A DNA stretch of 64,000 bases from Agrostemma githago (Eukaryota > Streptophyta > Magnoliopsida > Caryophyllales > Caryophyllaceae): contig OY288254.1 of the NCBI GenBank assembly GCA_958450325.1, positions 40,935,077 through 40,999,076 of the forward strand, in the 5' to 3' direction. The translations under genes were made by a program, and so were the position numbers. Under the pieces are notes generated by a model. The model had not been told where the DNA came from, searched no databases, and saw only the letters and a program-made list of their open reading frames with translations. Below are positions 1 through 10,639 of the stretch, piece after piece (position 1 is the first letter of the stretch; the number at the start of each line of letters is the position of its first letter).

Positions 1-41
1 GCCTCACCCTGTGTGGAGGTCTCCCCCCGAGACCGAACCAG

Positions 42-2428
42 CTACTCCTTTAGGAAGGCGATCTCGTCAGCCCGAGAATGCAGGAGCCATTGCGACTCAA
101 CATCTCTCGCCTCGAGTTCGGTCACCCGAGTCTCCAGCTGTCCCACCATATCCGAGACATCCTACAGATACACTCAAACATTAGGAAAACACACGAGCAA
201 CCTAGAGAACCACCTTAATCACACAAACTCACCGATCGAGGTCCCGAAGTGTCACGGGAAACCCTTGAGGCATAGGCCCGGAAGCAGTTTGCGGCCTGCC
301 ACAACCACTTATGGCAAGCCGACGAAACCTGAGAGTAAGACCGCAAAGTTAGGCAAACGAACCCTAATTCTTAAAACCCGAATGGAAAACAAAAAATAAA
401 ACCTTACCCGGTATACCCAGTCTCGCCACTCTATCCCAGCATCCATCTCGTCTACGGAACACGGGGGGAAAGGCTCGGTAATGGGTATCCCAGCCGCATC
501 CACCTTAAGCAGAATCAAAGGAAAATCTGGGGGCTGGATTTCATCAGCCGGATCGGCCATCTGAAGAGAAGACAGATTTGTCAGTCAAAAGGCAAAGAAA
601 TAAAAAACCACAACACGAATCTTAGAACCAAAATTAGGACATTACCACGAGGCGATACCAAGCTAATCGCCGGGTGACGTGGGATAAGTAGGAGGCACCA
701 GGCACCAAGAGTGTATCGCCCCCTTCTCTGTCCTTGTCCTTGAGGATCTCTGCGGCGGTCGGTGGTCTGAACATGGTCCGGGGAGGATCAACCGGCACCC
801 TGAAATCGTCATATAAGCACTGACGCACCAACCGCTCGCCCAGATACCAAACTGGACGAATCAACGCAGGAAGGAGCATCCTCCCGTAGCTCCGCGGCCT
901 CAGCTCCGCAGCCACAAACTCCGGCACGCCCTCGTAATTAGCCCAAGGGCGGGCTACAAACTACACAAATAAAGCCGACATCCTAATGAATCCCAAAACT
1001 TGGGGGCTATTTAGCAAATAAACTATAGAAGAAAGCTTACATCATCGAGGCCTAGTTTGTTAACCAGCGCATTCTCCACCGGGTAATGGCTGATTGTGCT
1101 CTTAGGCTGAGCCAGCCTCCACTCAATTCCCGTCGGGAACCTCTTCGGGCGCACCCGTACCGTCTTAGGTGCCAAGCACGGAAAATAGGAATAGATCCAA
1201 GCCAGCAAAATCCCAACTTTAGTAATTCAAGCCAAGAACTAAGTAGAACTCAAAACACAAGAGCGAGAAAGGCAACTAACCTCCAATATAAGGCCTGGAC
1301 CCACAATGGGCACAGCTGAGGCCGACTCTACCACCAGCGATCTCACCATGACTTGCAAGCAACGAGTCATCTCCGCAAAAGCAGAGGTCACCCAATCGAA
1401 GCGTCCTAGCTGAGTCAGGTCGGCTAGGAAGGGCAAAATCCTAGTACTAAACCTCTCGCCCTTATCCGAGAAATGAGTCGACCCTAGGAAATACCACAGC
1501 CACAGCCGAGCATCCTGCTCCGGCGTGTTATCCTCTCGACCATCTAACATCGCCACTCGCTCGAAGTGGTCGGTGATGTACGAGCTAACTATAGCATGAG
1601 GCGTGTTGTATGCCTCACGTGGTAAACAATCCCCTATGAGGCCCCGCACCTCGTCAATATCTAGACTAGGGCCTTCGGCGGCCCACCTAATCCTATCCGG
1701 ACCCCAAGGCAGACCACTAATCGTCCCAAAGTCCTCTAGGGTCATCCCGACCTCCCCAAAAGCCATGTGGAAGGACGATGTAGTATCATGAAAGCGATCA
1801 ATCATCGCCCTGATCACCATATGGTTGCATTTAGTCTGGCGACCCACCAACCTAACCCACTGTCCGACCACGGGACCTAGAGCGGTCCTCGAGATAATCT
1901 CCTTTACCGTAGGGGTCAGCTTCTGGAAATAGATATCGAGACACGTAGTAAAGCCCGAGAAAGTCCTCATCGGGCCTTGGGGCTGCAAACCGACACAATG
2001 CAAATATAAACAAAATAAACCTAGCCTAACCCGAGCAAAAAAAAATATATAATCTGAGGCATAACTAATAAACACGAATAGGACACTCACCAGGCCCCGT
2101 ACAATGCGTCTAGAAATATGACAGTCAAGATGAAACATCAGCTGATGACCATCCCAGTCCCGAGCCCACTCGGGGTCCTCATAAACAATCTCCTCGTTCT
2201 CCGATACCGGAACCGAAGCATGAGCCCTCCTAGCCACTGTCTGCGAAAGCTTGCGCTTCTTCACTCTATCAAACTCGGCCTCATTGATAGTCTCAGGGTC
2301 ACGCCGCTAAGACGGGGCGCTCCATCTCCTCCTGCGAATCCCTCGAGGAGTCTGCGAACTTGCCCCGACAACCTCCTCACTAGCACCAACCGAGGAAGTT
2401 CCCTCGGTACGCTCGGTATCACCTCTAG
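42..2428 (-). CDS. Plant Mobile Domain (MAIN-like) multi-exon gene, probably transposon-borne, possibly broken
   Basis: Seven exons can be read on the minus strand with GT/AG borders: about 2428-2091, 1982-1281, 1216-1041, 953-646, 560-408, 295-233 and 161-42. The exon around 1982-1281 carries the PMD signature: TTSFHMAFGEVGMTLED, then ISGLPWG, and later WYFLGSTHFSDKGERF followed by a LGRFDWVTSAFAEMTR block. PMD proteins include MAIN/MAIL silencing factors and proteins carried by Ty3 and MULE transposons. The last exon is a short coiled coil (LETRVTELEARD) ending in TAG at 44-42, which may be the natural stop. An in-frame TAG at 2309-2307 in the first visible exon suggests decay, or that translation starts downstream. 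No convincing ATG or 5' exon was found. The gene is antisense to the Tat-like element whose PPT lies at 14867, and antisense extra ORFs are known in that lineage. The domain is clear; the exon borders are by eye. Confidence 0.6.
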
Positions 2429-2440
2429 CTGTAAAACCCA

Positions 2441-3200
2441 AAAAAAAAAAAAAACATAAACCTAACCCTAATCAGGCTAAATCAGCTTAAACATGTCAAA
2501 ATAAGGTCAAAATTTTGGATAAGGATATCAAAATTCCGAAAAGGCTGCTAGCACGCATTTTCGATCCCGATCACAATGGAAGTGGTTTCGAGGAAATCCG
2601 GCATCGTTTCGACACCTTTTGGTCCATCTTAAGACACACAAAACCTCACGGAGAGCCCTGAACGTCACCCTAGCCCCTAACAATAGACAAGAGAGCTACC
2701 CACATCCTCATAAACATTATTTGAGCAAAATTACGCAAAATGAATGCGGGAATAACCAGGAAACAGTCCTTAAACCCTAGCACTCCAACCCTTTTCCATA
2801 GCAAATCATTGTCACACCTCAAACATCCTTATCAAGCTTATAACTACTTTAACAAGCTCTAATCGATCTTATATTAACAATGAAACTAAGCACAAACATC
2901 AAAACTTAGTAAAACAAAAACACCCAAATCGATTTTCTAGGGTTTTCAACAAAACAAACTCATAATCAACCAAAACGGACCATAAACAAGCAAGGAACAC
3001 TAGCCCGGAGTCGACATTGTCGTAAATGGCGGAAATCGAATCGAAACCTGGCAAGAAAAGTCGAAAGTCGGTCTTGAGGCAAAGAGATTGACGCGTTCGA
3101 CTTCTTTATGAAGTAAGACGAGCGCCCCAATCTTCGTTTACTTAAGCAGACCCGGATCACGAAAATCCAACCGCCCCAGCTGACGCGCTCGAGATCTGGC
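2441..3200. other. Non-coding stretch upstream of the PMD gene
   Basis: AT-rich sequence with no convincing ORF on either strand. It starts at the poly-A tract (2443-2456 on plus), which on the minus strand acts as the polypyrimidine tract before the first visible exon. It may hold the 5' UTR or promoter of the PMD gene, but I see no clear signal. Confidence 0.4.
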
Positions 3201-3208
3201 GCGCTTGG
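3201..3208. repeat. MITE target site duplication, left
   Basis: GCGCTTGG, identical to 3785-3792 at the other end of the hAT-type MITE. Confidence 0.85.
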
Positions 3209-3784
3209 TAGGGCAGAGCACGGATCGGATATCCAATCCGAATCAGGTTTTCGGATCGGATATCCGATCCGAAAATCCAAAAATTTTAATATCCGATATC
3301 CGATCCGAATCACTTCGGATATCCGATTTTTGATATCCGAAAATTTCGGACCGGATATCCAAACTATCCGATATCCGATTTGGTTGAGATTTTTGGTCAA
3401 ATAAAATTCTAAAAGAAGTTCAATTCAACTAGAAAAAAAATCCTAATTTTAATTAATCTAGTATTATACGGAGTATACTATTCTATATTTTAAGGCAATA
3501 AAAAAATGTCACCAAGACTTAACGTAAAATGAATTAAATTATAACCTATCTACCCTATAATATATTAATCCAAAATAAAAATTACAAAAATAACCCATTG
3601 TTCGGATCGGATCGGATATCCGAAAAAATTATTTTGGATATCCGAATCCGATCCGATATCCGAAATGTTCGGATCGGATATCCGATCCGAAATCATTTTT
3701 CGGATCGAATATCCGGTTTTTCGGATCGAATACGAATCGGATAGCGGATCGGATTCGGATAGTCGGATAATTTGCTCAGCCCTA
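3209..3784. mobile_element. hAT-type MITE with GGATATCC-rich subterminal repeats
   Basis: A 576-bp non-coding element flanked by an exact 8-bp direct repeat GCGCTTGG (3201-3208 and 3785-3792). The ends are imperfect inverted repeats: TAGGGCAGAGCA on the left, and the complement of TGCTCAGCCCTA on the right. An 8-bp duplication with TAGGG/CAGGG-like ends is the hallmark of hAT elements. The interior has two dense clusters (3220-3400, 3600-3770) of CGGATCGGATATCCGATCCG-like words that are palindromic and could bind a transposase. No transposase is encoded. It lies in the old Tat-like region between the PMD gene and the minisatellite. Confidence 0.85.
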
Positions 3785-3792
3785 GCGCTTGG
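3785..3792. repeat. MITE target site duplication, right
   Basis: GCGCTTGG, identical to 3201-3208. Confidence 0.85.
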
Positions 3793-4166
3793 GGCTGAGC
3801 GCCTGAGTCTTGGAGTGATGAAGGACGCGCGCCTAAGCGGCCCAGCCCAGACTAAAAGAAAGCAAAACAAATAAAACTCAAAGACAATACACATGCACCC
3901 ATTAAGACAAGCAAAGCAACAATAATGGGACAACTAGTAATTAACATCGATAACTCTCGACTAATAAAACAAGCATTTAACGTTGCATCCGGGCGCATAA
4001 CAAAAACAACCGAGATTAATATAAGCAAACTCTGAGCAAACTCAACCAACCCAAGATCAAAAGAAAAGCAAGAACAAATCTGAGCAAAAAAAGACAAGCC
4101 TGCCAAACAAAATTGACTAAGACAAACTCATAACACCAGCATTTTACTAAAACAAATAAACAAACA
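3793..4166. other. Unassigned spacer
   Basis: No supported gene. This is A-rich sequence between the MITE and the minisatellite, probably part of the old Tat-like 3' region. Confidence 0.4.
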
Positions 4167-4332
4167 GCAAATTGCCCGAGGGGTCTGAGTTATCCCGAAG
4201 GCACAGCAACAACAATTTTGCCTGAGGGGTTTGAGTTATCCCGAAGGCACAACAATTTTGCCCGAGGGGTCTGAGTTATCCCGAAGGCACAACAATTTTG
4301 CCCGAGGAGTCTGAGTTATCCCGAAGGCAGGA
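4167..4332 (+). repeat. 40-bp minisatellite, left part
   Basis: About four copies of a unit reading AACAATTTTGCCCGAGGGGT, then CTGAGTTATCCCGAAGGCAC. The same repeat family resumes at 13961 after the E1 insertion, in the same orientation. 3' UTR tandem repeats are typical of Tat/Ogre/Retand retrotransposons. Confidence 0.85.
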
Positions 4333-4671
4333 TGATAAGTGTAGTTTGTAGTGCCTAATTGTTGTGTTTTGGTCCCTTTTTCCTTGTGAAATCGCTCCTT
4401 TGGAGCGATTCATGGGCTTCTTATGCCTCCTTTAGTTCGTTTCAGGTTCCCGAGGCCGAATTGGAAGAGTTGGAGCGATTCCGACTCAATACATACACAT
4501 TTTGGAGCCAACGAGATAAAGGAACGATGACTCGAGACCTCGGAATCAACCCCGAGACCTTGGGACCCAATCCCGAGCCTCCGAGACCCGATCCCGAGTC
4601 CCGAGAATCGGTGGGAAGCCCATGAGAGGCAAGGAAGGACCAAGGAGCATTAAAGGAAGGCATACAAGACC

Positions 4672-4819
4672 CTTCCCGGTCGGGATGGTGGCCTTCCCGA
4701 TCGGAAAGGGATGCACGTTTAGGAGCGCCACTGTGGGTCCTTCCCGGTCGGGTTGAGCCCTTCCCGATCGGGATGGAAGAACCCTTCCCGATCGGGATGA
4801 TCCTTCCCGATCGGGATGG
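4672..4819. promoter_or_regulatory. U3 palindrome array of E1
   Basis: Six or so copies of a G/C-rich palindrome (CTTCCCGATCGGGATGG and variants CCCGGTCGGG) spaced 10-30 bp apart, directly upstream of the TATA box. Repeated palindromes near a core promoter suggest binding sites for a dimeric protein, but this is inference. Confidence 0.6.
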
Positions 4820-4869
4820 GCTACAGCTCACCCGCTTTTCTCTTTTCTTCTTCCCCATTCTTGTACCCA

Positions 4870-4877
4870 TATATATA
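4870..4877 (+). promoter_or_regulatory. TATA box, E1 5' LTR
   Basis: TATATATA followed by CTCCC, downstream of the palindrome array. This is the expected core promoter of the genomic RNA. Confidence 0.65.
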
Positions 4878-5923
4878 CTCCCTTCTTGTAATTTTAAGAG
4901 ATCTTATCATAACCTACATTAGTTTAAGCCTCCAAAACCCTAGATTTAATCTCACTCATTAGCTTTAATCTTCTCTTAATCTTAGTTAATTCTTTGTTAA
5001 TTATTGTAATTAGTTTTTGTATTAAGAGGATACTTGAAGAATTCTCCAAGATTGACAACCTTGGGTTTTATTTGGGTTCTTATTTATACAAGTTTGCATC
5101 TTTTCATCTTCCTAGTATTGGTATAACCCTTCTTACTCTTGTCTTTGTTTATTCAATCTTGTTTCATCTTTTTATTGTTATTGTTGTTAGTTGTTCATAA
5201 TGAATGCTTGGATGTTTAGTTTGTTCTCTCTTGTTAATGTTAGTTTCTCTTTGATAATGAGTGAGTAGTTTCTTTGTGGGGTTAGTAGGGGGATTAGGGG
5301 TAGATTATGGATGATTAGGGTTGATTAAGGGGAAAAGGTTGTATCTTTGTTGTTAGTCACATTGTAGGCACTCTATGTGTTTGTTGATATGCTTGTGTGA
5401 GTTGTAGTGGCCATGCTTCCCATGCTTGTGTTCATCTTCTCATTGATTGCTTATTTTGTGGAAATGTTGAGAATAGTCATAGTCACGAGAGTGCCGACTA
5501 GAGTCTAAGTTGCGAGAGCCCGGACTCACCTTGACATCGGTCTAAGTTGCGAGAGCCCGGACCGACTCTAGCGATTAGGAGACACCTATACCCTTGATCA
5601 CCCCAATTACCCTTCTACCTCTATGAACCCAACCTATCCCACTTCTCTTCCATATTTGTGTTAATCTTCTTTAGTTAGACATCGTTCTTCTAGTTTATTC
5701 ATTAGTTCGATCATTAGCTTAGTCATACTTCTTCTCCATCATATTTTTCCTTACATCGCTTCTTTGTGTTTGTTTGGTAATCTAGTCTTGTTGTAAGTAG
5801 ACCTAGTCTAAGCTTTGATATACCGTCCTCGTGGATACGATCCCGACTTACCCTAGATACTCACTAGGTTAGTCGGTGTTATATTGATTGGCTAGGGACG
5901 TGACAAATCCCTAACCATCAATT

Positions 5924-5941
5924 TGGCGCCGTTGCCGGGGA
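5924..5941 (+). other. E1 primer-binding site
   Basis: TGGCGCCGTTGCCGGGGA starts 4 nt after the LTR end. This is the PBS form used by Athila-group elements, complementary to the 3' end of tRNA-Asp. Confidence 0.85.
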
Positions 5942-6101
5942 CGGTGCATTGTTTAGACTTAGTTTGCTTATTTATAGACTTAGTTACCTCTCTTTGTGCT
6001 CTCCCATCTTCTTTTGTGAATATTCTCTTGATTTTTCTTCTTTCCTTAGTGTTATCTCTTCTTTTTCTCTTTGTCTCTAGTTGTGTTTGTTATTGTCGTT
6101 G

Positions 6102-6124
6102 CCTAGTGCCCATAAAGCACTAGG
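6102..6124 (+). ncRNA. Conserved leader hairpin of E1
   Basis: CCTAGTGC, 7-nt loop CCATAAA, GCACTAGG: a perfect 8-bp stem 30 nt upstream of the gag ATG. It is present in E2 and E4, and in E3 with a changed loop. It may act in dimerisation, packaging or translation control; the function is inferred. Confidence 0.6.
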
Positions 6125-6154
6125 TGTTCTTACGTTTGTTCTAGTGTGTAGTGT

Positions 6155-9100
6155 ATGCCTAGGAGGGGAGGCGACTTCTATCTCTTTAATCCAGAGCCGG
6201 AGAGACTCTTTCGAGCCTTTCGCCAACGGACGATTAATCGGGTTAGGATCTCCCAACCAAGTGCAAGCACCACTCATCAAGGGCAAGCCCAAGGAGCCGA
6301 CTTGAGCAACTCACCTCGAGAGACGGCCGGAGGGACCTTCATCAATCCCTTCGGTGATTCTTCTCCTAGTTCCCCCTCTTCATCTACATCAACACTCTCT
6401 ACACCCCCATCCTCTCCCTTACATCCAAGACTGCCTAAGTTCTCCTCTCACTCCACATTCACCGAGGATGTCTTGTCGGGACCGAGTGCATTACCGGAAG
6501 CTTATACCGGGAATTTTGTGGCAAAGACTCAATTCATCCAACTTGTGGAGAGGAGCCCATTTAGTGGTTTGCTCACCGAAGACCCGCATCAACATATGGA
6601 GACTTTCTCCGATTATTGTGACGCTATATCTCAAACCGGGGTTACTCAAGATCAAATTCGATGGGTACTCTTCCCGTTTTCTCTTATTGGAAAGGCGATG
6701 CAGTGGATCAAGAGTCTCGATAGGGCAACCATGGGGATCGATACTTGGAAAAAGCTTGCCTTGGCGTTCTACCAAAAGTTTTACCCTCCGGAAAAGACCA
6801 ATATGCTTAGGGCCTCCATCACCAGTTTCCAACAAAGGGATGAGGAGAGTCTATATGAAGCTTGGGAGCGGTTTAAGTCTTTGGTAAGATCGTGCCCTCA
6901 TCATGGACTCTCACAATGTTTCTTGGTGCAACAATTTTGGAATGGACTTTATGAGGACTCGAGAGCCATTCTCAACATGGGCTCCAATGGTAGGTTTACC
7001 GAGGTCGATGACGACCAAACATGGGCGAGAATCGAAGAGATGGCGGTGCATAATTCGCAATACTCTAGGCCTAGGAAGGCACACCGAGGAGGCATGCATG
7101 AGGTCGATGCTATCACTAAGCTAAGCATTGACCTTGGAGCTCAATTGAAAACACACATGGAGACTATTGACAAGAAGCTCCAAAGCCACCTCAACCAAGT
7201 CCAAGGCTCGAGTTCATCCCACCATCAACCGATTCAAGATGTGAATGCTTTGGGGTTCGCACCTCCTACACCTTACTTTGGGATGTGCGACACTTGTGGA
7301 ATCGTTGGACATGATCCTATGTATTGCCATGGAAGTATCGAGCAAGTGAACGCCTTTCAAGCGTTCAAGCAAGGTACCTCTTACTCTAATCAATTCCAAG
7401 CTTCCCAACAAGTCCCCCAACAACAAGACTTTCAACATCAACAACAACATCGTCCTTATGTTCCACCTCCCTTACGGGACAACAATGAAAGTTACCAAGG
7501 TTATGTTGGTAACCAAAGACCCTTCAACAATTTCAAGCACAATAACCAAGGCAACTTCAACAACAAGCAAGGGTTCCAACAAGGGAACTTCAATCAAGGT
7601 GGTTTCCAAGGAAACCAACATTTTCAAGGATATCAAAACCGCAACCATGGCAACAATCAAGGCCATCAACAAAGTAATTCTCATGGGTTCCAAGGGAACC
7701 GTCAACAAGCAACTCAAAATCAACAACAACAACAAAAAAGCAAGCCTAGGAGCCGGTCTCCTACACATGACTGTGGCATTCCCCTCGCCATCACCGATAC
7801 TACGTATAATCCATCGTCCCCACCTCGGGACTTTGACATTCAAAAGACTTTGACGGAAATGCAAAGGAGTACTCAAGATTTGCAACAAGGTCAAGTGGAC
7901 ATGTCAAGGCATCATCATGAGCTCTTCACTTATATTCAAGGGGAAAACGCAATGAGAGATACCCGTATGAAGATACTTGAGAATCAAATATCTCAACTAG
8001 CTTCGGGGAGCTCCTCAAGACAAAAGGGGCAACTACCTCCTCAAGGCGAAACACCAAAATTTGAGCATGTAAATGCTGTTACTACGAGGAGTGGTACGTC
8101 CTATGAACCCCCTTTTTCACCTAATGAGCAAGAGCCTATACAAGAACCGACAATGCAAATGACATCTCCAAATCGAGAGGAGTCAAGCTTTGACCTTCCA
8201 ATTGAGGAGCAAGTCTCAAGGGAGGTCGAGAAACCTCAAGAAGACAACCCTCCTCCTCTTCAAGAGAAAGACAAGGGAAAAAGGAAAGTGTCCTTTGAAG
8301 AGTCCACCCCAATTGATCAAAACAAGTACCAAATCAAGTTGCCTTACCCATCTAGGCAAATGAAGACTAAGGTGGATACTCAATTCGACAAGTTCCTTAA
8401 TATCGTGAAGAAATTGGATGTTAGTGTCCCGTTTACCGAGTTACTTACCCAAATCCCAGCATATGGTAAATTCATGAAATAAATCTTGGCTAGGAAGAGG
8501 TCCATCGACAAGGAAGAGACGGTAGCATTCACTAGGGTGGTGAGCGAGCTTATTCAAGGTTCGACGCTATCAAAGTTGAAGGACCCGGGTAGTTTCTCTA
8601 TCCCATGCACCATCGGCAACTACAAGATCAAAAGAGCTATGTGTGATTTGGGCGCGAGTGTGAGCATTATTCCCTACACCATTTGTGAGCGATTAGGGAT
8701 GACGGAGTTGAAGTGTACGTCCATTACACTCCAAATGGCCGATAAGTCTCTTAACCGACCATTGGGAATGTTAGAGGATGTGCCGGTACAAATAGGGAAG
8801 TTCTTCATTCCGGTCGACTTCATTGTGGTTGACATGCCGGAGGATGCTAACACTCCCATCATCCTTGGACGCCCATTTTTACACACCGCCGGTGCCGTGA
8901 TCGATGTGAAGAAGGGTAGGATCACTTTTCAACTAGGCGACGAGGAGTTAGTGTTTGACCTCCAAGGCAACACTTCGCCTATGACCGAGACATGTAATAT
9001 GATCCATGCCACGGAAGACATCGATCTAGGGGAAGGATCGGGACAAAGCTTGAAGGAGTACTCTTATGTACTTGAGGATGATGACTCCGATATGGAGGAA

Positions 9101-9406
9101 GACGAGTGCCCAAATCATGGGCTTAACGACAAGTTGCTAAGCAAGGAAGAAGATGAGCCTCCCTTGGGGCCACATGATGACCGGTGGACGTTTGGGTATA
9201 TCCCCAAGGACCAAAAGTACAAGTTCAAGCCGTTGAACTTGGAAGAGCGGGATGCCCCGGGAACGTCAAAGCAAGGCCATGAGGAGCCTTAGGATGTGGT
9301 TGGCTATATGACGTGCTTGATTGAAGACTTCTCGAGGGCCTTCGACTTGTTCCTACGTGCTCTTGATGGAGATGGAACCGGTTGGAGTATTGTTGAAAAA
9401 GAATGA
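6155..9406 (+). pseudogene. gag-pro: E1 gag-pro polyprotein, interrupted by two in-frame stops
   Basis: The start ATG at 6155 (MPRRGGDFYLF) is shared with E2 and E4. Residues about 130-260 are the Retrotrans_gag domain, with the Athila-like RWVLFPFSLIGKA and YEAWERFKSLVRSCPHHGL. A CX2CX4HX4C zinc knuckle lies at 378-391, a Q/N-rich segment at about 420-540 and a coiled coil at about 560-620. The retropepsin has the active-site tetrad DLGA at about residue 831 (8645) and ILGRPFL near 904. A C-terminal IEDFSRAFDLFLRALDG motif ends the frame. A TAA at 8480-8482 separates Gag from protease and a TAG at 9290-9292 removes the tail; the sister copies have sense codons at both places. No polymerase follows. 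The Gag part alone (6155-8482) is still open and could be made. Confidence 0.92.
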
Positions 9407-9676
9407 AGATTGTACCACCTTGGTTTGACGGAGTTCCACAAGAACCGTCTCATTGTATATATCTCTTTCTTGTAGCTAGTTGGATTTTGTGAATTCTTGT
9501 TATTAGGATTGATTGACGAGCGCTGTGAGGGAGAGAGTTTGATGCATGTTTGAGTGTTGATTGATAGGTGAAGTAAATATGCTCCTAGAGGAGATTGGCT
9601 ATGGTTTACCTTAGGTCATGAGCGAGAGGATTGGGTTTTTGAAGCTTGGAGCAAGTTTTTGGGATCGTGGAGGTCG
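9407..9676 (+). other. Non-coding spacer after gag-pro (E1)
   Basis: No ORF supported. Conserved between E1, E2 and (reversed) E4, including the word TGACGGAGTTCCACAAGAACC just after the stop. Confidence 0.5.
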
Positions 9677-9873
9677 AAGAAGACCCATCCCGGCCGGTAT
9701 GAGGCGTCCCGACCGGGAAGGGTTAAGCTTCCCGATCGGGAAGGGTGCCTTCCCGATCGGGAAGAGCACACCACATTTCGAGCTTACTGTGAGCTCTTCC
9801 CGATCGGGATGAGGGCATCCCGACCGGGACGGGTGAGCAAACCCGATCGTGGACAACCTTCCCGACCGGGAAG
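9677..9873. repeat. Internal palindrome array of E1
   Basis: About eight copies of the same palindrome family as the U3 array (TTCCCGATCGGGAAGGG, CGTCCCGACCGGGA), about 270 bp after the coding region. The same array occurs at the same place in E2, E3 and E4. Confidence 0.75.
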
Positions 9874-10300
9874 GTTTTATGCTCCCCCTTTGTGATTCTT
9901 CTTCGCAAATCGCGTCCACCCAACCGTTTTATGCCCCTCCCAACCTCCCTAGCTCCCTAGCCCTACCATTTGTCCCATGTACTTCATTGTCATACCTTCA
10001 CCTCACCTCCTCCTCTCTTTAAACCATGATCCACATCAAATCCCACCACCCTCACACCATTACTACCTCTACCATGCGTTTTATCAAGAATGAAGCGGAA
10101 AAGCGATGATGGAGACAAGCAGGAGCCGTTATTGATCAATGAGACGACGAAGAGAGTGAGTGGCTAACCTATGGTATGGCAACTATCCTCTCTTTTCCAT
10201 TTTTGTTGTTGCTTGTTTTCCTTTGTTTATTCCCTTCCCCTATACACTTATGTGTCTTGATGTCATGGTGGCCTTCGAGGCCTCGGTAGTAGTTTCTCCC

Positions 10301-10331
10301 GACTCCCGACGATGTGATTGCGTCGAGAGTA
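10301..10331 (+). ncRNA. Stem-loop SL1 of E1
   Basis: GACTCCCGACG, loop ATGTGATTG, CGTCGAGAGTA. In E1 the stem has one internal and one terminal mismatch; in E3, E4 and E5 it is a perfect 11-bp stem. Confidence 0.6.
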
Positions 10332-10387
10332 ATTTTACAAGTTTTTCACTTTCTTTTTGAGGATTTAGTCGGATTTAGGCGGAATCC

Positions 10388-10416
10388 GGGCTAGGTGACT
10401 TGATTACACCTAGCCC
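10388..10416 (+). ncRNA. Stem-loop SL2 of E1
   Basis: GGGCTAGGTG, loop ACTTGATTA, CACCTAGCCC: perfect 10-bp stem with a 9-nt loop, conserved in all five elements. Confidence 0.7.
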
Positions 10417-10483
10417 TCCCCTCCCATTTCCTTTTATTTCCTTCTTTTTATTTTCTTCCCCCTATCCATATCTTTTCTTGTCT

Positions 10484-10515
10484 CGGCCCATGGTGACTTG
10501 ACTACACCCCGGCCG
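10484..10515 (+). ncRNA. Stem-loop SL3 of E1
   Basis: CGGCC-CAT-GGTG, loop ACTTGACTA, CACC-CC-GGCCG: two helices around a small internal loop. The terminal loop is nearly the same as in SL1 and SL2. Confidence 0.6.
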
Positions 10516-10612
10516 GACACCTTCTACCCTTTTTCTCCACTTTATTTTTGATTTTTTTTAGCTTTATTTTCGTAGTTTCTTTTCTTTTTCTTATGTCTCT
10601 CCGCACCCTACG

Positions 10613-10637
10613 ATCGAGCATGAGGACATGGCTCGAT
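10613..10637 (+). ncRNA. Hairpin next to the internal PPT (E1)
   Basis: ATCGAG-CATG, tetraloop AGGA, CATG-G-CTCGAT: ten pairs with one bulged G, ending 2 nt before the internal PPT-like tract. Also present in E2-E4, degraded in E5. Confidence 0.5.
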
Positions 10638-10639
10638 TT

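Larger units (their letters stand above)
4333..5920 (+). repeat. E1 5' LTR
   Basis: Starts TGATAAGTGT and ends CTAACCATCA (TGAT...ATCA ends). U3 holds palindromes of the TTCCCGATCGGGA type at 4672-4819, about 50 bp upstream of the TATA box at 4870. The rest is T-rich R/U5-like sequence with two copies of CTAAGTTGCGAGAGCCCGGA near 5502-5563. Confidence 0.95.

Noticed and set aside
4359..4870. ORFs in the LTRs (repeated in every LTR on both strands)
   Set aside because: They read through palindrome arrays and U3 sequence; open frames there are by-products of the repeats.
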